A stretch of DNA of 14,789 nucleotides, from contig DGOT01000150.1 in assembly GCA_002389465.1 (NCBI GenBank), forward strand, positions 1-14,789. The letters run 5' to 3'. Within the stretch, counting starts at the first letter, position 1. Every line of letters starts with the position of its first letter. The notes beneath the pieces are model-generated. The model searched no databases. It saw only the letters and a program-made list of their open reading frames with translations, and was not told the origin of the DNA. This document shows positions 7,586 through 14,789 of this stretch, piece by piece. This DNA is from Bacteroidales bacterium UBA4459 (GTDB taxonomy: Bacteria; Bacteroidota; Bacteroidia; Bacteroidales; F082). A program made the translations under genes and the position numbers.

Positions 7586-9364
7586 ATGAACCTGAAATAT
7601 TACTTTATTATAACTTTTTTCATACTCTCAGGCGGTTTATTGAATGGGCAGTCAAACCAGGAAGTATCAGCTGATATTTCCAATGCTCAAAGTGATCATG
7701 AAAAACTTCAGGTGTTTCTTAATCTTGCAGAAGAAACAAAATCTGTCAATCTTGAAAACGCTATCTCTTATGCCCGACAGGCCATACAATTAGCCAACAT
7801 TACCGGTTCGGAAGAAGGAAGGGCAAAAGCCAATGAGATTATGGGCGACTTATTTCAAATGAATAATAATTTTCAGCCCGCCATTAACTACTACCTGATT
7901 AGTGCCAAATTGTTTCAAAGTTTAAATAATAAAGAAAAGCTGGCAGAAATCTACGGCAAACTAGGCTCTCTGACATACACCGACAACTACAACCTGGAAA
8001 ATGCCATGAAGTATTATGAAGAGTCACTCAGCCTGGGCATAGAATTGAATGACCAAGAGTTAATTGCGGATGCATACAACAGAATAGGTGTCATTTTCTT
8101 CCGGCAGGAAAATTACGATGAAGCACATTATTATTTTAAAGAGGCTCTATCCATTTGGGAACGTCTTGGGTCTGAAAAAGGAATGGCTATTGCTCTGAAT
8201 AATATAGGCGAATTATACCGGCTGCAAAAAAAGTATGTAACAGCTCTTGACTATTATAAACAAAGCCAATCGTTAAACAAAAAGATCAAATATAAGAATC
8301 TGATGGCAATTACACTTGAAAATATGGGACTTGTTAAGAGTGCACTTGGCCAGCAGGAAGAAGCATTCGCATATTTTGATGAAGCGTTCAAAATTTCAGA
8401 AGAAATTAATAATACGGAAAGTAAGGTGAAGCTTATGCTCACCATGGCTGAGCAATATCATAAATTTAATAATTTTGGAGAAGCTTTGAACTATTACAAA
8501 AAGGTTTATAATATTGCTACCTCATCCAATCACTGGCCACATATTGCTGATGCAGCACTCGGGATTTCGCGCACTCATGAGAAAATGAGAAACTACAAAA
8601 GTTCGTACGATTATTTCAAAATATATGCAGCATACAACGATTCTATTAATCTACAGCAAAAAAACAACCGAATCACACAGCTTCAGACGCGTTTTAAAAC
8701 AGACCTACAGGAAAAGGAACTTCAGATTGCTAAAAATGAGATCGCACTTTTTGATAACGAAAGGAAATTAAACACACTAAAGCTTAACATACTTCTCCTG
8801 AGTGTATTTTTCGTACTTATTCTATCATTTCTTGTCACAAACAGATACCGCTCCAGAATAAAAAAAGAAAGACTAATTCGCCAAAAAGATGCCGAACTTC
8901 ACGCAACACAAAAAGAGCTCATGGAAATTGAGCTACAGAGTAAGGATAGCGATTTAATGAACTTTGCACTACATCTTGTTCAAAAAAATGAGATGCTTCA
9001 GCACCTCCAAAAAGAGCTTAAGAAATTACCCTGTGGCAGCGACAATGAAACTACTAAAACCCTTTCGGAGTTAAATTTTGCAATTCAGCAAAACCTAAGT
9101 CTGAAAGAGGATATGGAAGAGTTTCAGCAAAAGATAGACAATTCGTATGATGATTTCTTCAGAAGATTGAGGGAGAATTTTCCAAACCTGACAAAAAATG
9201 AAGAACGACTTTGTGCTTTCTTACGTTTGAACCTCACTTCAAAGGAGATATCATCCATTAACAACACCTCTTTAAAAGCTGTCGAGATGAGCAGATACCG
9301 TCTCAGGAAAAAGATAGGATTAGCCAACAGCGAACTATTACCCGAGTACCTTCAAAATATTTAA
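7586..9364 (+). CDS. Membrane-anchored TPR protein with C-terminal LuxR-like HTH (putative one-component regulator)
   Basis: 592 residues in a layout common in Bacteroidota. A signal peptide (1-21, ending LLNGQ) is followed by tandem TPR repeats (about 40-350; units such as AYNRIGVIFFRQENYDEAHYYFKEAL and ALNNIGELYRLQKKYVTALDYYKQ are visible in consecutive order), then a short coiled coil (about 355-395), one membrane helix (about 398-418), a charged cytoplasmic coiled coil (420-525) and a LuxR/GerE-like helix-turn-helix (about 536-578: LTKNEERLCAFLRL, SKEIS, KAVEMSRYRLRKKIGL). The TPR array should lie in the periplasm and the DNA-binding domain in the cytoplasm, giving signalling across the membrane without a kinase or receiver. 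It starts 89 bases after ppk1 with only weak promoter-like boxes between. The sigma factor gene downstream is a plausible target, by proximity only. The ligand is unknown. Confidence 0.85.
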   Translation: MNLKYYFIITFFILSGGLLNGQSNQEVSADISNAQSDHEKLQVFLNLAEETKSVNLENAISYARQAIQLANITGSEEGRAKANEIMGDLFQMNNNFQPAINYYLISAKLFQSLNNKEKLAEIYGKLGSLTYTDNYNLENAMKYYEESLSLGIELNDQELIADAYNRIGVIFFRQENYDEAHYYFKEALSIWERLGSEKGMAIALNNIGELYRLQKKYVTALDYYKQSQSLNKKIKYKNLMAITLENMGLVKSALGQQEEAFAYFDEAFKISEEINNTESKVKLMLTMAEQYHKFNNFGEALNYYKKVYNIATSSNHWPHIADAALGISRTHEKMRNYKSSYDYFKIYAAYNDSINLQQKNNRITQLQTRFKTDLQEKELQIAKNEIALFDNERKLNTLKLNILLLSVFFVLILSFLVTNRYRSRIKKERLIRQKDAELHATQKELMEIELQSKDSDLMNFALHLVQKNEMLQHLQKELKKLPCGSDNETTKTLSELNFAIQQNLSLKEDMEEFQQKIDNSYDDFFRRLRENFPNLTKNEERLCAFLRLNLTSKEISSINNTSLKAVEMSRYRLRKKIGLANSELLPEYLQNI

Positions 9365-9427
9365 TATTACTCATGTAGTATTTGGTATAACTCTATTATG
9401 TTGTTTATTAGTTTTTTATAGATTAAT

Positions 9428-9487
9428 TGTAGAACTACTATTATTTAGAATAATTATTTATTGTACTTTTGTAGAATTCATGTAGAA
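9428..9487 (+). repeat. Three direct TGTAGAA heptamers upstream of the sigma factor gene
   Basis: TGTAGAA occurs at 9428-9434, 9470-9476 and 9481-9487, all in the same orientation. The second copy begins on the last T of the -7-like box at 9464-9471, and the third follows four bases after the second. Such placement around a promoter would suit an operator or regulator site. The region is AT-rich and short repeats can arise by chance, so a regulatory role is only inferred. Confidence 0.35.
9464..9471 (+). promoter_or_regulatory. Candidate distal -7 box upstream of the sigma factor gene
   Basis: TACTTTTG is an exact TAnnTTTG match, 85 bases before the sigma factor ATG at 9557. No clear TTTG lies at the -33 position (the stretch there reads TTATTTAG). 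The box overlaps the second TGTAGAA repeat. It is the more distant of two identical boxes in this 192-base gap. Confidence 0.4.
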
Positions 9488-9519
9488 GTAATTTAACATT
9501 GTTTTTCAAATGCAAAATT

Positions 9520-9527
9520 TACTTTTG
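9520..9527 (+). promoter_or_regulatory. Candidate proximal -7 box for the sigma factor gene
   Basis: TACTTTTG again matches TAnnTTTG exactly. A TTG at 9499-9501 lies 18 bases upstream, close to the usual -33 position. Transcription would start near 9530-9535, which would leave a leader of roughly 25 bases before the ATG at 9557. A transcript starting there would exclude, or barely include, the in-frame TTG at 9530, which supports the ATG as the real start. Confidence 0.5.
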
Positions 9528-9556
9528 ATTTGAGATTAACGAAAACTTACAATAAA

Positions 9557-10135
9557 ATGGGCCCGTATGAAGAACATCTAAGCGATGCTGTTTTACTTGA
9601 GGAGTGTTTTAAGAACAACAGACAAGCACAAAATAAACTTTACGAAAAGTATGCGCCAAAACTTTTCGGAACCTGCCTTAGATATGCTAAAAACAATACC
9701 GATGCGGAAGATATCCTTCAGGAAGGATTTATCAAGATTTTTAAGTATCTGAAAGATTTCAGAAATGAAGGGTATTTGGAGGGATGGATGAGGAAGATCA
9801 TGGTTACAACCGCCCTGAACTTTTATAAAAAGAAGAACTTATTGAACAAAAATATCAATTTGGAAAACGTAAATGTAGCATCTGTTGCTGAACCTGATGC
9901 CGTTTCCATGATGTCAAATGAAGAATTATTATCCTTAGTTCAACAATTACCTGATGGATACAGAATGGTATTTAACTTATATTCCATTGAGGGGTATTCA
10001 CACAAAAAAATTGGGGAGATGCTGGATATTTCGATAAACACATCCAAATCTCAACTGGCCAGAGCCAGAATCTCACTACAGCATAAATTATACAATTTAT
10101 CAGAACAGGAGAGAATAAGCCAGATGGTTGGATAA
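9557..10135 (+). CDS. ECF-type RNA polymerase sigma factor (sigma-70 family)
   Basis: From the ATG at 9557 the product has 192 residues. An in-frame TTG nine codons earlier would add MRLTKTYNK, but it falls at the expected transcript start of the proximal promoter, and homologous sigma factors start near the LSDAVLLEECF segment. Sigma region 2 covers about 25-92 (LYEKYAPKLFGTCLRYAKN, then the DAEDILQEGFIKIFKYL core-binding and -10 recognition helix, residues 49-65). Region 4 covers about 123-176 with the HTH SHKKIGEMLDISINTSKSQLARAR. There is no region 1 or 3, so it is an ECF-type factor. No anti-sigma gene (FecR-like or zinc-binding) adjoins it: the next gene, 51 bases on, encodes a T9SS cargo protein. 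Control may therefore lie with the upstream TPR/HTH regulator or at transcription; both are inferences. Confidence 0.9.
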   Translation: MGPYEEHLSDAVLLEECFKNNRQAQNKLYEKYAPKLFGTCLRYAKNNTDAEDILQEGFIKIFKYLKDFRNEGYLEGWMRKIMVTTALNFYKKKNLLNKNINLENVNVASVAEPDAVSMMSNEELLSLVQQLPDGYRMVFNLYSIEGYSHKKIGEMLDISINTSKSQLARARISLQHKLYNLSEQERISQMVG

Positions 10136-10186
10136 AAGAATCTTTTAACTTCAACTTTAATATAACAAATAATAATTTTTGACCTT

Positions 10187-12205
10187 ATGAAAAAAATCTA
10201 CTTTTTATTGATTGTATTGTTTTGCTCATCCTATGTAGTTAACGGGCAAACATATCTTACGGAAGATTTCAGTGCCGATCAAATGCCGCCAACCAGCTGG
10301 ACCATTGACGGTTATAATAACCAGTGGAGCACTTCAGGCTCCGATGAAGCCGGTGGAATTCCTCCGGAAGCTAAATTTACATGGACTAACGGAAGCGGTG
10401 TTTCACGACTCATTTCTCCCGAAGTTGATCTTACAGGAGTAAGTGATGTGAATATTTCGTTTAACCACTTTTTAGATAATTATTCGAGTGGGCCAAAGAT
10501 TGGTGTTGCTACGAGATCAGGTGGAGGCGACTGGCATATTGTATGGGAAGTTAATACAACCAGTAATATTGGGCCAGAAGAAAGAATTATTGCTGTAACA
10601 AATGACGATGTTGGGCAATCCGATTTTCAGTTTTGTATTTATCTGGACGGAAACTTTTACAACCTTGACTATTGGTACATTGATGATATTGAATTATATA
10701 CGCCATATCCTCTTGATGCTAAATTATCTGCAATCACAACTCCGTGGTATCTGCAAGGAGTGGGCGAAGTAACAGGTGCTGTGAAGAATAGAGGGATCAA
10801 TGATATTACTTCGCTTGCCGTGAGTTGGTCAGTTGACAGCGGAGACACTGCTACAACAGTTTTTGAAGGACTTTCTTTAGCCACCGGAGGCTCATATAAT
10901 TTTACCTGTGAAGATCTGTTCGATTTTCCTGTTGGAGATCATATGCTCGATGTGTGGATTTCGGGTGTAAACGATGGCATAGATGATGATACGGATAACA
11001 ATTTGTTGATGAAAACTATACATGTAGCCAGTTATGCTGAAGACAGAGTGCCGCTATTTGAAGAATTTACTTCTTCAACATGTGGCCCCTGCACCACTTT
11101 CAATTCAAGTTTTGTTCCGTGGAGTGATGATCATGCCGAAGAAATCACACTCGTTAAATACCAAATGAGTTGGCCTGCACCCGGCGATCCTTATTATACG
11201 GAAGAAGGGGGTGTAAGAAGAGTATATTACGGTGTAAGTTTCGTTCCTGATTTATATGGCAATGGTGCCCAGGTAGGAACAAACCTGGGAGCGGTAAACG
11301 CATTCTTCAACGAAGCTGTTCAACTACCTGGATTTGCCAGTGCAGTGGGCTCCCACACGTTTAATGGTACGGAAATAACCACAACAGTAAACTTGGCACC
11401 TTTCGCTAACTACACCAATTTCAGATTATATGTTGTTGTATTTGAATATATGACCACTGGAAACGTTGGCAACAATGGGGAAACAGAATTTCAACATGTT
11501 ATGATGAAGATGATCCCTGATGCTGAAGGTACGACACTTAATTTATCAGACCGTGAGCCATATTCGTTTACACAAACTGTCGACCTGGCAGGTACCAATG
11601 TCGAGGAATGGGACGACCTTGGTGTAGCATTCATTTTCCAGGATTACGGAAGTAAGGAAGTATTTCAATCGGGCTATTCGCTTGAAGATGCTGTGTATAA
11701 TACAGATGCTTCATTAAGTTATCTTTTTGTTGACGGATCGAGTGTACCCGGCTTTGACCCGACTGTTTATGATTATTATGTTGAGCTACCGGAAGGCTCT
11801 ACGGAAATACCTGATGTATTAGCTATCGCAGCAGACGAAGATGCAACCGTAGTTGTTGTTCCTGCAACGGAACTTAGGGATAATACCACAACCATTGATG
11901 TATTTGCGGAAGACCATCTTACCCATGCTCGTTACACGGTAACTTTTACGGTTGCTACAGGTATTGGTGATGTAAGCGATGATCTCATAAAAATATACCC
12001 AAACCCAACAACAGGATTACTGAATATCCGGAGTGATAAAACTGCGCAAGCTACGGTATATGCAACGAGTGGCAACATCGTTGGTGAATATCAGATATTG
12101 GGAACCCGGCATTTGGATCTTTCATATTTACCAAACGGAATTTATTTCATCAGGATAAAAACGGAGGATCAAGTCACTACAAAAAAAATCTCTCTGACTA
12201 AATAG
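10187..12205 (+). CDS. T9SS-exported surface protein with adhesin-like and Omp28/thioredoxin-like domains
   Basis: 672 residues, multidomain. A signal peptide (1-20, ending VVNG) leads to a cleaved-adhesin/choice-of-anchor-J-like beta domain (about 22-172: EDFSADQMPPTSWTIDG, then DYWYIDDIELYTP). A CARDB-like Ig fold follows (about 175-280), then an Omp28-type thioredoxin fold (about 287-500) with FEEFTSSTCGPC, i.e. the redox pair C299-G-P-C302, and a V353-P354 that could be the cis-proline loop. A cadherin-like beta-sandwich segment (about 505-590) precedes a type A T9SS sorting domain (about 600-672: IKIYPNPTTGLLNI, LPNGIYFIRI, KKISLTK). The protein should cross the outer membrane and be anchored or released at the surface. 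It sits 51 bases behind the sigma factor gene and may be in its transcript. A hairpin terminator follows. Whether the CGPC pair is redox active outside the cell is unknown. Confidence 0.88.
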   Translation: MKKIYFLLIVLFCSSYVVNGQTYLTEDFSADQMPPTSWTIDGYNNQWSTSGSDEAGGIPPEAKFTWTNGSGVSRLISPEVDLTGVSDVNISFNHFLDNYSSGPKIGVATRSGGGDWHIVWEVNTTSNIGPEERIIAVTNDDVGQSDFQFCIYLDGNFYNLDYWYIDDIELYTPYPLDAKLSAITTPWYLQGVGEVTGAVKNRGINDITSLAVSWSVDSGDTATTVFEGLSLATGGSYNFTCEDLFDFPVGDHMLDVWISGVNDGIDDDTDNNLLMKTIHVASYAEDRVPLFEEFTSSTCGPCTTFNSSFVPWSDDHAEEITLVKYQMSWPAPGDPYYTEEGGVRRVYYGVSFVPDLYGNGAQVGTNLGAVNAFFNEAVQLPGFASAVGSHTFNGTEITTTVNLAPFANYTNFRLYVVVFEYMTTGNVGNNGETEFQHVMMKMIPDAEGTTLNLSDREPYSFTQTVDLAGTNVEEWDDLGVAFIFQDYGSKEVFQSGYSLEDAVYNTDASLSYLFVDGSSVPGFDPTVYDYYVELPEGSTEIPDVLAIAADEDATVVVVPATELRDNTTTIDVFAEDHLTHARYTVTFTVATGIGDVSDDLIKIYPNPTTGLLNIRSDKTAQATVYATSGNIVGEYQILGTRHLDLSYLPNGIYFIRIKTEDQVTTKKISLTK

Positions 12206-12225
12206 TCGTAAGACAAACAATCGTC

Positions 12226-12257
12226 AACCGGGCAGGGTCAACCTGTCCGGTTTTTTT
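12226..12257 (+). terminator. Rho-independent terminator after the T9SS cargo gene
   Basis: AACCGGGCAGG and CCTGTCCGGTT form an 11-pair stem (one G-T wobble) around a 5-base loop GTCAA. The run of seven T at 12251-12257 begins within the last two stem bases. It lies 20 bases after the stop codon. This is the clearest intrinsic terminator in the window and separates the sigma/cargo block from the sugar permease block. Confidence 0.9.
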
Positions 12258-12299
12258 GTAATATTACACACCATTTGAACTTTATTATGCGTATTGCTT

Positions 12300-13589
12300 A
12301 TGTCCCAAACAACGACAGATCGAAAGCTCTCAGGAAATCAATATATTTTATCTATTTCCATTATCGGAATTCTTTTTTTTATTTTTGGATTTGTCACCTG
12401 GCTTAACGCCACGCTGATCCCATACCTGCGTATTTCATGCGAATTAACTTCTTTCGAATCATACCTGGTGACGTTTGCCTTTTACATTTCCTACTTTGTG
12501 ATGGCTCTACCTTCGTCCAGGGTACTGGAAAAGATAGGTTTTAAAAACGGTATGTCATTAGGATTAGGCATCATGGCAGTGGGGGCACTCATATTTATAC
12601 CTGCTGCCACTACAAGAACTTACTGGTGGTTTCTGCTTGGGCTTTTTGTCCAGGGAACGGGGTTGGCCATTCTGCAAACCGCTTCCAACCCGTATGTCAC
12701 TATTCTGGGGCCTATTGAAAGTGCTGCCAAAAGAATCAGTATCATGGGGGTTGCCAACAAGTTTGCCGGTATCCTCAGCCCGGTAATACTTGGTGCCATT
12801 GTGTTGAACGGTATTGATAAACTTGAACAGAAAATGGCCATGATGGATACCGTTGAAAAGGCTGCCGAACTGGATATACTGGCAACAAAAGTAATCATGC
12901 CATATACCGTAATGGCTGTTGTGCTTCTTTTCCTTGCTGTTATGGTACGATTCTCTCCCCTACCCGATGTTGATGCAGAGGAAGAAGACACAGAAGAAAC
13001 GGAAAGTTCCAGAAGAACAAGTATTTTTCAGTTTCCCTATTTATGGCTGGGCGTATTAACCATCTTCCTGTATGTGGGAGCCGAAGTAGTTGCCGTTGAC
13101 ACACTTATTGCCTATGGAAAATCGCTTGGCTTCGAACTTTCTGAGGCCAAATTCTTTTCATCGTTTACGCTCACAGGCATGATTATCGGGTATTTTTTCG
13201 GCATTATTGCCATTCCCAAATATATTTCACAGGATAAGGCATTGAAATACTTTGCCCTGTTAGGCGTATTGTTCTCCATACTGGCCACTTTAACAAATGG
13301 TTATATTTCTGTTCTGTTCATTGCCCTGCTTGGATTTGCCAACTCGATTATGTGGCCTGCCATCTGGCCGCTGGCAATTGACGGGCTGGGGAAATTTATG
13401 AAAAAAGGTTCTGCTCTGCTGATTATGGGTATAGCCGGCGGAGCATTGATCCCGCTGTTATACGGATATCTTGCCGGTCATGTAGCTGTTGGCAGCCGGG
13501 AGGCTTATTGGATACTGGTACCCTGTTACCTGTTCATTCTGTTTTTTGCCACAACCGGGCACAAAATAGGAAAACAGGCAAATCGTTAA
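12300..13589 (+). CDS. Sugar:proton symporter, MFS FHS family (glucose/galactose GluP-FucP type)
   Basis: From the ATG the product has 429 residues (a TTG two codons earlier is in frame but less likely). About twelve membrane helices are visible, split six and six by an acidic cytoplasmic loop rich in D and E (about 222-240). Signatures of the fucose-galactose-glucose-H+ symporter family are present: FFIFGFVTWLNATLIP (26-41), FAFYISYFVMALPSS (59-73), and QTASNPYVTILGPIESAAKR (126-145), which carries E140 at the position of FucP Glu135. The Asp of FucP (Asp46, in LND) is Ala37 here, as I recall is common in Bacteroidota GluP-like members. It imports a hexose across the inner membrane, substrate unproven. 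It starts 42 bases after the terminator, and 20 bases separate it from the nucleotidyltransferase gene, suggesting one transcript. Confidence 0.92.
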   Translation: MSQTTTDRKLSGNQYILSISIIGILFFIFGFVTWLNATLIPYLRISCELTSFESYLVTFAFYISYFVMALPSSRVLEKIGFKNGMSLGLGIMAVGALIFIPAATTRTYWWFLLGLFVQGTGLAILQTASNPYVTILGPIESAAKRISIMGVANKFAGILSPVILGAIVLNGIDKLEQKMAMMDTVEKAAELDILATKVIMPYTVMAVVLLFLAVMVRFSPLPDVDAEEEDTEETESSRRTSIFQFPYLWLGVLTIFLYVGAEVVAVDTLIAYGKSLGFELSEAKFFSSFTLTGMIIGYFFGIIAIPKYISQDKALKYFALLGVLFSILATLTNGYISVLFIALLGFANSIMWPAIWPLAIDGLGKFMKKGSALLIMGIAGGALIPLLYGYLAGHVAVGSREAYWILVPCYLFILFFATTGHKIGKQANR

Positions 13590-13609
13590 CATCTTAATTC
13601 TTTAATATT

Positions 13610-14512
13610 GTGATAAAACCAACACTTTTAATACTTGCAGCAGGACTGGGAAGCCGTTACGGAGGTATAAAACAAATGGATAAAATAGGCCCTTCGGGAG
13701 AAAGTATTATTGACTATTCTATTTTCGATGCTATCCGTGCGGGATTTGATAAAGTTGTTTTTGTGCTTAATGACCGAATCTTAGAAGATTTTAAAGCTAT
13801 TTATGAGCCCCGTCTGAAAAACAGGATCAAAACTGAGTATATTCTTCAGGAAATCTCTGATGTGCCAAATGGAACAAACTACAATCCTGAAAGAAAAAAG
13901 CCTTGGGGCACAGGGCATGCAGTGCTGGCGGCCAGAAATCATATCAGCGAACCTTTTGCCGTAATCAATGCCGATGATTTTTATGGTCGGGAGGCGTTTT
14001 CTTTAATATCTGGTTATCTTTCTCTATTGGATAATAGCGAGAAGTCGTGTGCCATGATCGGTTACCAGATGAAGAACACCTTGTCGGACCATGGCAGTGT
14101 ATCACGGGGAATTTGCCAGATATCTAATGGTTATTTAACAGATGTTGTTGAACGCACTAAAATTTCACGAAAAAACGGCAAAATAGTCTATCGTGCTCAT
14201 AACTCGGACATTGCTTTGGAAGATCAGTCAGTTGTTTCCATGAACTTCTGGGGTTTCTCACCAGTTTTTTTTAAGCAAGCTGAAGCTGAATTCAGGTCGT
14301 TCCTAAATGAAAATGCTGAAAAAACCGAGGCCGAATTTTATATTCCATATGTCATCAATAAACTGGTAAAAACCGGGGAGGCACCCTGTAAAGTATTAAC
14401 AAGCAACAACAAGTGGTTTGGTGTAACTTACAAGGAAGATAAACCTGTAACGATTGAAAAAATAAATCAGCTGATTCATCGTGGATTTTATCCCGAAAAT
14501 CTGTGGAAGTAA
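13610..14512 (+). CDS. Sugar-phosphate nucleotidyltransferase-like protein
   Basis: A 300-residue protein of the NTP-transferase (GT-A-like, Rossmann) fold. The N-terminal nucleotide loop is LAAGLGSRYGGIKQ (G12-x-G14-x-R16-x-G18-G19, K21). GTGHAV (100-105) and the metal-binding N-A-D122-D123 segment follow, then MNFWGF (211-216) near the sugar site. The start is GTG: an in-frame TAA lies five codons upstream (13595-13597) and no ATG lies between it and the conserved loop. Family members activate sugar 1-phosphates as nucleotide sugars. It sits 20 bases behind a sugar permease and 38 bases before an acyltransferase-like gene, so it may process the imported sugar or serve cell-envelope glycan or lipid synthesis. 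The exact sugar and nucleotide cannot be told from sequence. Confidence 0.85.
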   Translation: MIKPTLLILAAGLGSRYGGIKQMDKIGPSGESIIDYSIFDAIRAGFDKVVFVLNDRILEDFKAIYEPRLKNRIKTEYILQEISDVPNGTNYNPERKKPWGTGHAVLAARNHISEPFAVINADDFYGREAFSLISGYLSLLDNSEKSCAMIGYQMKNTLSDHGSVSRGICQISNGYLTDVVERTKISRKNGKIVYRAHNSDIALEDQSVVSMNFWGFSPVFFKQAEAEFRSFLNENAEKTEAEFYIPYVINKLVKTGEAPCKVLTSNNKWFGVTYKEDKPVTIEKINQLIHRGFYPENLWK

Positions 14513-14550
14513 GTTTTATTATTATCTTTAATGATGATATTTTCGAAAAT

Positions 14551-14789
14551 ATGATAGAATCTGAATACGACTCAATTCGTCCTTACGTTGAAGATGAAAT
14601 ACCGGAAGCTTTAAAACGCATTATAGCTGACCCTACGTTTCAGAACATCCTTGACTTTTTATTTCCCGGAGAAAACCAGGAAGCACTAAAAGAAATTATT
14701 GCAAATTCGAAGACTCGGAAAGAGTTTCACACTAACTTCATGTTTCGGGTGATTTCTTCGATTGCCAAAAAAACATCAGACGAACTTAC
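14551..14789 (+). CDS. PlsC-like acyltransferase, N-terminal fragment (partial, cut by window edge)
   Basis: I read 79 codons by hand, in one open frame to the window end: MIESEYDSIRPYVEDEIPEA and then a helical segment with DPTFQNILDFLFPG and KTRKEFHTNFMF, ending KKTSDEL. This resembles the N-terminal helical region of a Bacteroidota acyltransferase family annotated as 1-acyl-glycerol-3-phosphate acyltransferase-like, where the catalytic HX4D motif lies further on, outside the window. The frame stays open upstream to a GTG at 14503 overlapping the previous gene, but the ATG fits the family start, which lies just before the D-S-I-R-P-Y segment. It lies 38 bases after the nucleotidyltransferase gene and may share its transcript, suggesting envelope lipid synthesis. 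The identification is from recall of the family pattern, not from a search, and the catalytic part is not visible. Confidence 0.6.
   Translation, partial: MIESEYDSIRPYVEDEIPEALKRIIADPTFQNILDFLFPGENQEALKEIIANSKTRKEFHTNFMFRVISSIAKKTSDEL

Noticed and set aside
9365..9382. TACT-CATGT-AGTA as a possible terminator after the TPR/HTH gene.
   Set aside because: The perfect stem is only four pairs and no T-run of useful length follows.
14503..14550. GTG start for the acyltransferase fragment, overlapping the nucleotidyltransferase gene.
   Set aside because: The frame is open, but the added residues are unlike the family start, and the ATG at 14551 fits better.

Overview
The window looks like chromosomal DNA of a member of the Bacteroidota, probably of the Bacteroidales/Marinilabiliales type. 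Four things point there: a type IX secretion (T9SS) C-terminal sorting domain on a secreted protein, -7 promoter boxes of the Bacteroidota form TAnnTTTG, a membrane-bound TPR/helix-turn-helix regulator of a kind common in that phylum, and a sugar permease and an acyltransferase fragment that read like Bacteroidota homologues. Base composition is moderately AT-rich. I see no tRNA, rRNA, insertion sequence, CRISPR array or phage gene. No gene-free stretch exceeds 300 bases; the longest, 9365-9556, is 192 bases.

Layout. On the minus strand at the left edge (1-2203) two M16 metallopeptidase genes sit 14 bases apart. The first has the zinc motif; the second, cut by the window edge, lacks it but keeps the Arg/Tyr pair, as in two-subunit M16 enzymes. 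A divergent promoter region (2204-2337) separates them from glyA (serine hydroxymethyltransferase) on the plus strand, and every later gene is on the plus strand. glyA is followed after 8 bases by a more AT-rich gene for a lipoprotein alpha/beta hydrolase of the proline iminopeptidase type. Next come sixA (phosphohistidine phosphatase, TTG start) and ppk1 (polyphosphate kinase), whose stop and start codons abut.

The middle (7586-12205) holds a possible regulatory and export set: a membrane-anchored TPR protein with a LuxR-like HTH, an ECF-type sigma factor preceded by two TAnnTTTG boxes and three TGTAGAA repeats, and a large T9SS cargo protein that combines an adhesin-like domain with an Omp28/thioredoxin-like CGPC domain. 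A strong hairpin-plus-T-run terminator closes this block.

The right end (12300-14789) holds a FucP/GluP-type sugar:proton symporter, a sugar-phosphate-type nucleotidyltransferase with a GTG start, and the beginning of a PlsC-like acyltransferase, closely spaced and probably co-transcribed. Most of the window is ordinary core and accessory metabolism. The parts most worth a second look are the sigma factor/TPR-HTH/surface-thioredoxin neighbourhood and the sixA-ppk1 coupling. I did not find a clearly new system.
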